In this document: positions 53,784 to 61,140 of the stretch, one piece after another
Layout of the letters: the number at the start of each line of letters is the position of its first letter
Numbering within the stretch: the stretch's first letter is position 1
Source: Myxococcales bacterium
GTDB lineage: Bacteria; Myxococcota_A; Bradymonadia; UBA7976; UBA1532
Assembly (NCBI GenBank): GCA_020633435.1
Contig: JACKDP010000005.1
Location: 186,001-250,000, forward strand
Length of the DNA: 64,000 bases
Direction: 5' to 3'
Made by a program: the position numbers and the translations under genes
The notes under the pieces: generated by a model
What the model saw: the letters and a program-made list of their open reading frames with translations, nothing else
The model's database searches: none
What the model was told of the DNA's origin: nothing

Positions 53784-55292
53784 TCAGCGCGGCAGGTCGC
53801 GCAGGCGGGGATCGGCCGGCCGCAGGGCGCGGGCGCGGGCGGCCGCGGCGCGGGCCCCGGCGCGGTCGCCGGCGTCCTCCCGGGCCCGGGCCAGGCCGAA
53901 CCAGCCGGCGAAGAGGCGAGGGTGCACCGCGAGCGCCGCCTGGAACGCCGCCTCCGCGGCACCGAAGTCGCCTCGGGCGAGGGCGATCTGGCCGCGGAGC
54001 ATGTGCCCCTCGACGGAGGGCTCGCGCTGGTCGGCGGCCTCGGCGAGCGCTGCCGCGGCCGCCGGATCCGTGGGCAGGTGGGCGCGGGCGGCGACCCGCA
54101 GCGCGGGGGCGGGCCGCAGGGCCAGGCGGGCGGCCGTCTGGGCCAGGGGGCCATCGCCCGCCTCGTCGGCGCGCCGCAGCAGGCGGTCGGCCAGCAGATC
54201 GCTCGACGCCAGCAGCAGGGCCGGCAACGCCAGGGCCAGCGCCACCCCCCGCAGCGGGCGGGGCGCCGCCTGGTCGGGCGCGCCGAGGGTGGCCCCCACC
54301 GCCAGGCCAGCCAGCCACGCCGCCCCGGGCATGTACAGGGGCAGGGTGACGAGGCCCAGCACCGCGTAGGCCACCACCGTCGGCCAGGCGGGCCCGGGGG
54401 CCGGGCGCGCGAGGGCGAGCAGCACCGGGAGGAGCAGCAAGAGCGCGCCGGGGAGGCCCTGCTCGGCCGCCGCCTGCAGCGGCTCGGCGTGGGCGTGGTA
54501 GGCGTTGCTCCACCGGTCGGCCTGGTCGGGCTGCTGGACGAGCGCCTCGGCCTGCGCGGGCAGGAAGGCGCGGTGCCAGCCCCCGGGGCCGACGCCGGTA
54601 GCCGGGTGCAACTTGATGATCTGCAAGCTGATTTCGCCCAGGTACCGGCGCCCGGCGACGTGCTCGGCCACCGTCTCGCTCTGGCTGGCGCCCGCGGCCA
54701 CCAGCAGCCCGATGGCCAGGGCGATCTGCCGCGGCGCCCCGCCCGCTCTCACGCCCCAGGCCACGGCCGCGACGGCGAGGGCCACGAAGGCGCCGAGGCT
54801 CTGCGTGCCGACGAGCGCCGCCAGCTGCACGACGGCCGAGGCCCCGTGCCAGCCGCGGTGCGTGGGCAGGGCGGCCGCGGTGGCCGGCAGCGTGCCCACC
54901 AGGAAGGCCGCCAGGAAGTCGGGGTTGCCGAAGGTGCCGCCCTCGAACGCCAGCCCCGGCAGCGCGGCCAGCGCGCCCGCGGCCGACAGCCAGGGCACCA
55001 GCGCCGGCAGCGCCACCTGGCCGCCGAGGGCGAGCGCCGCCAGCCAGCCGAGCTGCGCCAGCGCTACGGCCACGCCAGCCCCGGGCGCGGGGTGGCCGAC
55101 GAGGCCGACGAGCGTCCAGGCGATGAGGCCGAGCCACGCCCAGGCGGCCCGGGGAGCGGCCCGCCCCTGCCACGCGACGAGCACGGGCAGCGCCCCCACC
55201 GTCACCCAGTGGCGCAGGGCGCCCGCGGCCGTCTGGCCAGGCAGCCAGGCCAGCGCCAGGACCACGGCGGCGAGCCCGGCGAGGCGCGTCAC
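53784..55292 (-). CDS. O-antigen ligase/Wzy-like membrane protein with C-terminal TPRs
   Basis: 502 residues from the GTG at 55292, which overlaps the stop of the HEAT gene (GTGA). About ten hydrophobic helices occupy residues 5-375. The periplasmic loop ...LHPATGVGPGGWHRAFLPAQ and a following SNAYHAHAEPLQAAAEQGLP are the Wzy_C (O-antigen ligase) signature with conserved Gly, Arg and His. The last 110 residues are TPR-like (VEGHMLRGQIALARGDFGAA; LFAGWFGLARAREDAGDRAG). WaaL/Wzy-family enzymes join or polymerise surface polysaccharides, or glycosylate proteins, at the outer face of the inner membrane. The acceptor is unknown. Fusion to TPRs is common in this branch. Confidence 0.85.
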   Translation of the reverse strand: MTRLAGLAAVVLALAWLPGQTAAGALRHWVTVGALPVLVAWQGRAAPRAAWAWLGLIAWTLVGLVGHPAPGAGVAVALAQLGWLAALALGGQVALPALVPWLSAAGALAALPGLAFEGGTFGNPDFLAAFLVGTLPATAAALPTHRGWHGASAVVQLAALVGTQSLGAFVALAVAAVAWGVRAGGAPRQIALAIGLLVAAGASQSETVAEHVAGRRYLGEISLQIIKLHPATGVGPGGWHRAFLPAQAEALVQQPDQADRWSNAYHAHAEPLQAAAEQGLPGALLLLLPVLLALARPAPGPAWPTVVAYAVLGLVTLPLYMPGAAWLAGLAVGATLGAPDQAAPRPLRGVALALALPALLLASSDLLADRLLRRADEAGDGPLAQTAARLALRPAPALRVAARAHLPTDPAAAAALAEAADQREPSVEGHMLRGQIALARGDFGAAEAAFQAALAVHPRLFAGWFGLARAREDAGDRAGARAAAARARALRPADPRLRDLPR

Positions 55293-57298
55293 TTCTGGGC
55301 GAGGATGCGCTCGAGCTCGGCCTTCAGGTGGGTGTCCGCCTTGGGCAGCCACGCCTGGATGGCCCGATCGCGGTGGGCGGGCGGCGAGCGCTCCAGGATG
55401 TCGAGGGCCTCGTCCCGGATGAAGGGGATGCGCTTGTCCAGCTCGGCCTTGAGGGTGTCGAAGCCCGCCTGCTCGCCCCGGGCCAGCAGCGAGCGGGCCG
55501 CGTAGAGCCGAACGTAGACGTCCTCGTGGCTCAGCAGCGCCCGCAGGCGCGCCGCGAGGCCCGCCACCTTCTCGGCGTCCAGCTCCGTCATGAGGCGGGC
55601 GGCGATCTGCTTGAGCTCCAGCGGCGCGCGCTCGATGGCCAGCGCCAGCGCCTCCCCGGCGCGGGCCTCGCCCGCGATGGCGGCCAGCGCGAACGCGGCG
55701 TGGAGCTGGGCCGAGAGGGGGCGCTTCTCGTCGAGCCACGGCTCGATCAGGCGGCGGCTGTCGGCGTCCTTCAGCCGACCCGCGATGCGCAGGAGCTGGT
55801 CCTGCTCGCCGGCCGGCTGCGAGAGCCACTGGCGCAGGATGTAGGTGGCCTGGGGGTCGGCGAAGCGACCCAGCAGCACATACGCCTCGTGCTCCCCGGC
55901 GGCGGCCGCGCGCAGCAGGAAGGCGGTGGCGGCCGGGTGCTTGAGGGCGTCGAAGCTGCCCAGCAGCGACAGGCCGAGGGCGCGGTCGCGGTAGTTGTCG
56001 GGGGAGAGCACCTCCAGCACCGGGTCGATGATGGACTCGTCGCCCCGGGCCACCAGGAACTCCACCGCCTTGTTGCGGGTGCCCGGGTGGTCGCTGGTGA
56101 TGCCCTCGGCCAGCAGGCGGGCGCGGGTGCCGGGGTAGTCGATGGCCGCGAGGGCCAGCAGGGCGTCCCCCCGGACGACGGGGTTCTTCTCGTGGCTCGC
56201 GGCCTCGAGAGCGGGGCGCGCGCTGGCGTCGGCGATGGTGCCGAGCGCGACGGCGGCGTTGCTGCGGACGAAGTCGTTGGCGTCCGTGAGGGCCCGCGTC
56301 AGGGCCGGCACGAGGGCGGCCTTCTTCAGGTCGCCGGCCACGAAGGCCGCGTTGAAGCGGATGTAGGCGCGCCGGTCGCCCAGGGCCTCCTGGAGGAAGG
56401 GCGTGACGTCCTGCCCCAGGCGATCGAGGGCGAAGGCCACGTTGTTGAGGACGCGCGCGGGGGAGGCCGGATCGAGCAGCTTCTTGAGGAACGGCACGGC
56501 CTTGGCGTCGCCCAGGCGGCCCAGCGCGAAGATGATCTTGTTCTGCAGCCCCTCGTGCACCGGGTACAGGCGCTCCAGGTGGGGGCGCGCGGCGCGGATC
56601 TCCAGGCGGGCGGCGAGCTGGATCGCCTCGGCCAGCACGTCGTAGGGCGGCGGCTCGCTGGCGGTGCCGGCGGCCAGGGGCGCGACGGCCAGGCGGGCGA
56701 CCTGGTCCTTGCTCAGGTGGCGGCGCAGATCCCAGAGGGCCGCCTGGGCGGCCTGGTGCCAGGTGCGCTCGAAGTAGACGATGAGCCGGGGCACGGCGCG
56801 GGGATCACCCAGCCGGCCGAGGGCGGCCAGGGCCTCCTCCTTGATGCCCTCCGAGGTGCCCGGCTTGTCCAGCAGCGCCAGCAGCCGCATCGTCGCGTCG
56901 CGGCTCTCGAGCTGGCCCAGCGCCTTGATGGCCAGGGAGCGCACGTCGTAGCGCGGATCCTCCAGGGCGTCGAGCAGCGCCGTGACGGCGCGCGGGTCGC
57001 GGGTGCCCGTCAGCACCGCCGCGCAGGCTGCCCGCACCTCGGCATTCATGCTGTTGACCAGGCCGTTGATGATGGCCGGGGTGGCCTGCCGCCCCAGCCG
57101 GATCATGTCGGTCGTCGACGGCAGGTCACTGGCGTCCAGGTTGATGAGGATCTGCGCGTCCGCTGAGAGCTTGCCCAGCACCTCGTCGCGCGTGTCGCCG
57201 GCCCAGCGGCCGCCGATGGCCTCCGAGAGCAGGAGGGTGAGCGCCAGGACGGCGCCGATGAGGGCCAGGCCCCGGGTCGACTTCTTCGCGCGTGCCAT
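55289..57298 (-). CDS. Membrane-anchored HEAT-repeat protein
   Basis: 669 residues from the ATG at 57298, with GGAGG ahead. An N-terminal hydrophobic helix (LALIGAVLALTLLLSEAIGG) anchors it or serves as an uncleaved signal. The remainder is an array of HEAT repeats of about 30 residues (DPRYDVRSLAIKALGQLESR; GIKEEALAALGRLGDPRAVP; NDFVRSNAAVALGTIADASA). These form a curved superhelix for protein binding. No catalytic motif is seen. Translational overlap with the O-antigen-ligase-like gene suggests a scaffold for the polysaccharide enzyme. It is divergent from the PilZ gene across a 167-bp gap in which I see no convincing promoter. Confidence 0.88.
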   Translation of the reverse strand: MARAKKSTRGLALIGAVLALTLLLSEAIGGRWAGDTRDEVLGKLSADAQILINLDASDLPSTTDMIRLGRQATPAIINGLVNSMNAEVRAACAAVLTGTRDPRAVTALLDALEDPRYDVRSLAIKALGQLESRDATMRLLALLDKPGTSEGIKEEALAALGRLGDPRAVPRLIVYFERTWHQAAQAALWDLRRHLSKDQVARLAVAPLAAGTASEPPPYDVLAEAIQLAARLEIRAARPHLERLYPVHEGLQNKIIFALGRLGDAKAVPFLKKLLDPASPARVLNNVAFALDRLGQDVTPFLQEALGDRRAYIRFNAAFVAGDLKKAALVPALTRALTDANDFVRSNAAVALGTIADASARPALEAASHEKNPVVRGDALLALAAIDYPGTRARLLAEGITSDHPGTRNKAVEFLVARGDESIIDPVLEVLSPDNYRDRALGLSLLGSFDALKHPAATAFLLRAAAAGEHEAYVLLGRFADPQATYILRQWLSQPAGEQDQLLRIAGRLKDADSRRLIEPWLDEKRPLSAQLHAAFALAAIAGEARAGEALALAIERAPLELKQIAARLMTELDAEKVAGLAARLRALLSHEDVYVRLYAARSLLARGEQAGFDTLKAELDKRIPFIRDEALDILERSPPAHRDRAIQAWLPKADTHLKAELERILAQK

Positions 57299-57465
57299 GG
57301 TGCCTCCAGTGGGTGCGCTCGAGTGGCCGCCAGCATGGACCGACCCGCGGACCAGGACAAGGGCCGCGGTGACGCCGCATAACATGGGACGTCCGGGGCG
57401 AGAAGTCGTTGCGAAACAATGCCTTCGCTGCGATGTTGGGTTCATTGCCGAGGGGAGGGGACGCC

Positions 57466-57861
57466 ATGGAGGTCGACCGACGGCGGCGGCGGCGCTACCG
57501 GCTCGAGGGCCAGCGGCAGGGGGTGTGCGCCATCGCGGGCCGCACCGCGCCCCTGGTGCTGCCCATCGTCGACGTGGGGGCGCTGGGCATCCTGGTGCGC
57601 GTGCCCAAGGCGCTGACGCCGGACTGGCCGGGCCTGGGCCACCTGGGGCCGGCCACCCTGCTCTTCGACGGCGAGGTGGTGGTGCACGTCGAGGTGGACG
57701 TGGCCTGGGTCGGCGGCGAGCGGCGTCCGGGCGCGCGGCGGCTGACCGCGGGCCTGCGCTTCCACGCGCCGGCCCGGGAGGGCGACGCCCTCTGCGCCTA
57801 CCTGGACGCCCTGGCGGCCGAGGTGGCCGACGAGCCCGAGCTGGCCCACGCCGGCCCATGA
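57466..57861 (+). CDS. PilZ-like (cyclic-di-GMP-binding) small protein
   Basis: 131 residues; ATG behind GAGGGGAGGGG. It starts with an arginine-rich DRRRRRRYRLEG and has a later VDVGALGILVRV, corresponding to the RxxxR and (D/N)xSxxG ligand motifs of PilZ domains; the Ser of the second motif is Gly/Ala here. The beta-barrel pattern fits. If functional it binds c-di-GMP and regulates motility, polysaccharide or transcription. Stop and next start overlap as ATGA. The degenerate second motif leaves ligand binding uncertain. Confidence 0.65.
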   Translation: MEVDRRRRRRYRLEGQRQGVCAIAGRTAPLVLPIVDVGALGILVRVPKALTPDWPGLGHLGPATLLFDGEVVVHVEVDVAWVGGERRPGARRLTAGLRFHAPAREGDALCAYLDALAAEVADEPELAHAGP

Positions 57862-58991
57862 CCCGCTGGATCTCCCGGGCCGACGCGGCCGACTTCCTGG
57901 TGGGCCACGCCGGCTTGCGCGCCGTGGTCCACCCGCCGGGCGCTGCCGGCCTGCGGGCCCTGCTGGCCGAGCGCCGCTGCATCCAGCTCGATCCCCTCGA
58001 CCGCATCGGGACGAACGCCGACCTCGTGGCCATGGCCCGCGTCGACGGCGTGGGCCGCGGCGACGTCTTCCGGCACCTGTACCCGGGCCACGCCTTCGAG
58101 CACTTCGCCAAGGAGCGCTGCCTGCTGCCGGCCTCGGCGTTCGCCGCCTACCGCGACCAGGCCGTCGAGACGCCCTGGTGGCGCAGCGGCGAGCGCCACC
58201 GCCGCGTGCCCCCCGCCGTCGTCGAGGCCGTGCTCGCCGAGGTCCACGCCCGGGGCCCCCTCACGCCGGCCGACCTGTCGGAGCGGGGCCGCGTCGACCC
58301 CATCGACTGGGGCGGCTGGAAGGGCACCGCGCGCCTGGCCACCATGGCGCTGGAGATCCTGTGGACGCGCTGCGACGTCGTGACGTGCGGCCGGCGCGGC
58401 AACCAGCGCCTGTTCGACGTGCCCGCCCGGGCGCTCGGTCCGGCCGCCGGCGCCCCGGCCCCCGCCGACTTTGGCGCCTGGGCCCTGCGGGAGCGCGTGG
58501 AGGCGGCCGGCCTGTTGCCCACGGCGGACGGCCCGTGGTGGTCCATGCTGCGCGACGTCCGGCGCGGCGACGTGCCCGCCCGGCTGCTCGCCGCCGGCGA
58601 GCTGGTCGAGGTGGGCGTCGAGGGCTCCACCCGCCGCTACCTGGCCCCCGCCGACTTCCAGGATCGCGCCTTCCCCGCCGACGACGAGCGCCTTCGCATC
58701 CTCGGCCCCCTCGACCCCCTCTTGTGGTGCCGGCCCCTCATCCACCACGTCTTCGGCTTCGACTACGTCTGGGAGGTCTACAAGCCCGCCGAGCAGCGGC
58801 GGTTCGGCTGGTACGTCTGTCCGCTCCTGCACCGCGGTCGCCTGGTCGGGCGCATCGAGGCCCACGTCGAGGCCGGCGAGGTGGTCATCGACCAGCGCTG
58901 GGCCGAGGCAGAGGAGGTCCTCGACCTCGACGCCCTGGAGGCCGCCCGGCTCCGCCACCAGGCGGCGATCTTCGGCGATAACCCCCTGTAA
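57858..58991 (+). CDS. YcaQ-family crosslink-repair DNA glycosylase-like protein (winged helix, HTH_42)
   Basis: 377 residues; ATG overlaps the PilZ stop. It matches the YcaQ/AlkZ-type family (tandem winged helices): SRADAADFLVGHAGL at the start, then the CIQLDPLDRIG segment carrying the catalytic QxD motif, GHAFEHFAKERCLLP, and C-terminal ILGPLDPLLWCRPLIHHVFG and YKPAEQRRFGWYVCPLLHRG. The family unhooks interstrand DNA crosslinks, and actinobacterial relatives protect producers of DNA-alkylating metabolites. No biosynthetic cluster is seen here, so it is probably a housekeeping repair enzyme. Confidence 0.88.
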   Translation: MTRWISRADAADFLVGHAGLRAVVHPPGAAGLRALLAERRCIQLDPLDRIGTNADLVAMARVDGVGRGDVFRHLYPGHAFEHFAKERCLLPASAFAAYRDQAVETPWWRSGERHRRVPPAVVEAVLAEVHARGPLTPADLSERGRVDPIDWGGWKGTARLATMALEILWTRCDVVTCGRRGNQRLFDVPARALGPAAGAPAPADFGAWALRERVEAAGLLPTADGPWWSMLRDVRRGDVPARLLAAGELVEVGVEGSTRRYLAPADFQDRAFPADDERLRILGPLDPLLWCRPLIHHVFGFDYVWEVYKPAEQRRFGWYVCPLLHRGRLVGRIEAHVEAGEVVIDQRWAEAEEVLDLDALEAARLRHQAAIFGDNPL

Positions 58992-59040
58992 TCAAAGAGA
59001 AACAATCGCCTGCGCCGCGCAGGAAAAACCACCGCATAGC

Positions 59041-59069
59041 TTGACGTTTGTTCAGTAGTTTGCTACACT
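59041..59069 (+). promoter_or_regulatory. Promoter of the LeuA-regulatory-domain gene
   Basis: TTGACG (59041-59046), a 17-bp spacer and TACACT (59064-59069), in an AT-richer patch that stands out from the surroundings. Transcription should start near 59076, giving a leader of about 220 nt. Confidence 0.6.
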
Positions 59070-59075
59070 CTCCTT

Positions 59076-59296
59076 GTTCGGCATGAGGGGAGGGAGCGCG
59101 GTCAGGCAGGGGTCACGGCGGCGGCCGTGACCGCGAAGAATCGGTCCGCCCTTGCGGGTCGACGGCGCGTGGACAGGGCGGGTGATCAGCAGCCGGACCG
59201 TGCCAGGGCTCGACCCATGGCCTCGCCGGAAACCCGGAGTCGTCCACCTGCGCGCCGCCGACCCGAGCGGGCGGGCCCCGGCATGGGAGGCGATGC
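59076..59296 (+). other. Long 5' leader with stable hairpin
   Basis: About 220 nt lie between the predicted start and the ATG at 59297. The leader contains an 8-bp perfect hairpin (GGTCACGG/CCGTGACC, 59111-59132, loop CGGCGG) and further GC-rich complementarity. There is no run of Leu codons and no match that I recognise to T-box, GEMM, cobalamin or SAM riboswitches. The 305-bp gap 58992-59296 holds nothing else. It may be a regulatory leader or a small RNA. Confidence 0.3.
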
Positions 59297-59893
59297 ATGG
59301 CGAAGAGGACGGCGCCGCTCATCGAGCGGGTGCTGGGGCAGGCGTACCTTGCCCTGGAGGTGATGCACTACCGCGTCGCCGAGTACGTGGGGCCGGGGGC
59401 CGGCTGCCACCTGACGGTGACGCTGCGCCACCGGGACGATCCCGACACCCAGGAGGTGGTGGAGGCGCGGGGCGTGGGCGTGGTGGACGCCCTCTTCCAC
59501 GGCCTCGTGCGCCACTTCGCGGGGCGGTACGCCTCCCTCGACACGCTCACGTTCACCGGCTTCACGGTGCATGGCCAGATGGAGACGGCGGGGGTCGCCT
59601 CGGGCCTCGACGCCGAGGCGAAGGTGGTCATCACCGTGCACAACGGCCACCAGGACGCCCTGTCCTTCGAGGCCAGCGGGCGCTCCACGCTGGCGGCGGC
59701 CCTCGCGGCCGTGCTGCGGCTGGTGGAGCACTTCGTCAACGCCGAGCGGGCGTTCATCGCGGTGCACCGGGCGCTGGTGGACGCCCGGGCCCGGCGCCGG
59801 CCGGACCTGGTGGAGCGCTTCACCGCGGAGCTGGCGATGCTCGTCGACAACACGAATTACGAGCAGGTGAGCCGGCGGCTGGAAACCGCCTGA
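59297..59893 (+). CDS. Stand-alone LeuA (2-isopropylmalate synthase) regulatory-domain protein
   Basis: 198 residues, ATG behind GGGAGG. It resembles only the C-terminal allosteric domain of 2-isopropylmalate synthase/citramalate synthase: VEARGVGVVDALFHGLVRHF (compare the GPVDA... block), then a strand set (FTGFTVHGQME; GLDAEAKVVITVHNG) and STLAAALAAVLRLVEHFV. The catalytic TIM barrel is missing, so it cannot make isopropylmalate. In LeuA this domain binds leucine; here it could be a leucine or acyl-CoA sensor or a partner of another enzyme. No leu or ilv genes are nearby. Confidence 0.72.
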   Translation: MAKRTAPLIERVLGQAYLALEVMHYRVAEYVGPGAGCHLTVTLRHRDDPDTQEVVEARGVGVVDALFHGLVRHFAGRYASLDTLTFTGFTVHGQMETAGVASGLDAEAKVVITVHNGHQDALSFEASGRSTLAAALAAVLRLVEHFVNAERAFIAVHRALVDARARRRPDLVERFTAELAMLVDNTNYEQVSRRLETA

Positions 59894-60017
59894 TTCCGCG
59901 GGGTTGACGCGTTCAGCCCCGCTCGCCCGCCGAAGTTTTCTGCCCGCCGATGCATTTTTCCTGCGACACGCGCCGCGATTGACCGATGAGGAGAGGGCGA
60001 CACCACGGAGGTCCCCC

Positions 60018-61004
60018 ATGCAGCGCGTCCTGGAAGTGCCCCTCGAGCCCACCCCTGCCACCACCTTCCGCGCCTTCCTCGTCGACGAGGCCCAGCGCGC
60101 GCTCCTCGCGGGTCTGGCCCCGCTGGCGTTCCGCAGCCACGCCGAGCGCCGGCGGGCCGAGGCCACGGCGGCGCTCCACAACCCGGACGCCCTGCTGGCG
60201 GAGCTGGTGGCGGCGCCCAGACCGTGCCTGCCCGCGGTCGGGGCCGCCCTGGCCCGCCTGCCGGACGCCACCGTCGTGCCGCTCGCCGCGCGCGGCCTCG
60301 CCGACCTCGCCCGCGTGCACCACAGCCGGCGGACGCAGGCGGCCGAGGTCCTGTGCGGCGCGCTCGTCGGCCGGGGCGCGGGGGCGGGCGAGGTGCTGAC
60401 GGCGGCGCTGCCCACGCTCCCGCCGCCAGCGGCCGCCCGGGCGGCGGTCGTCCTGGGGCTGCTGGCCCACCGCCCGGCCGAGGCCGCGCTGCTGGCGCTG
60501 GTCGATCGCCTGGGCACCACCATCCACGCCGTCGGGGCCTTGTGGGGGCTGGTGGGGGTGGGGAGCCAGGCGGCCCTGGAGGTGGCGCGGGAGCTCTACG
60601 ACGCAGGCGGTCGGTGGCCGGCCGTCTTCGGCGTGCTGTGGCGGCAGGGGGACGGGGCCGACGTCGCCCGCCTGACGCCGCTGCTGGCCGGCCTCGGCGG
60701 CCCCGAGGGGCCGGGGGACGACTGGCCGGCCCAGGCCCTGGGCTTCACGGCGCTGATGACGCTCTACGGCCTGGCCCGGCGGCTGGGGCTGCAGCCGTTC
60801 CTGCTGGAGGTGGAGGCCGAGAGCCACCGCCAGGGCCTCGTGGCCTGGTTCGACGAGCAGGTGCCCGAGGCGGCCGAGGTGAGCTTCCGCGCCACCTACC
60901 ACGGCGTCGGCCTCGGCCGGGGCGAGGAGACGTGGACGTGGCTGCGGGCGCCCGATCCGGAGTCGGCGGTGGCCTACGTCACGGCCGAGGTGCCGTTCTA
61001 CTGA
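60018..61004 (+). CDS. Helical-repeat protein of unknown function
   Basis: 328 residues from the ATG at 60018 (GGAGG 7-11 nt ahead); the frame is open for 38 codons upstream but without a ribosome site. Ala/Leu-rich antiparallel helices (AAVGAALARLPD-type; AAARAAVVLGLLAHRPAEAA; LVDRLGTTIHAVGALWGLVG) suggest HEAT-like repeats to about residue 240. The C-terminus (EVSFRATYHGVGLGRGEETW) looks like a small beta domain. No signal peptide or catalytic motif. Family not recognised; it follows the LeuA-domain gene on the same strand after 124 bp. Confidence 0.6.
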   Translation: MQRVLEVPLEPTPATTFRAFLVDEAQRALLAGLAPLAFRSHAERRRAEATAALHNPDALLAELVAAPRPCLPAVGAALARLPDATVVPLAARGLADLARVHHSRRTQAAEVLCGALVGRGAGAGEVLTAALPTLPPPAAARAAVVLGLLAHRPAEAALLALVDRLGTTIHAVGALWGLVGVGSQAALEVARELYDAGGRWPAVFGVLWRQGDGADVARLTPLLAGLGGPEGPGDDWPAQALGFTALMTLYGLARRLGLQPFLLEVEAESHRQGLVAWFDEQVPEAAEVSFRATYHGVGLGRGEETWTWLRAPDPESAVAYVTAEVPFY

Positions 61005-61140
61005 AGGTCATGGGCTGCATGGTCTCGAAAGCAATGGACTTTCTGCCGTCGCCGGCCCCGCCGGACGTGGGCAGCTTCGGGGGGCGCGCTGGCGGGCGGG
61101 TTGGCGGTATGCTGGCAGCCTGACCCGGGGGGAGGCGTCC

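Noticed and set aside
59076..59296. A known riboswitch class in the leader of the LeuA-domain gene
   Set aside because: The conserved cores of GEMM, cobalamin, SAM or T-box elements were not found by eye.
59127..59363. Small plus-strand frame starting inside the leader hairpin
   Set aside because: Arg/Pro/Ala-rich composition, no ribosome site, and it overlaps the start of the LeuA-domain gene in another frame.
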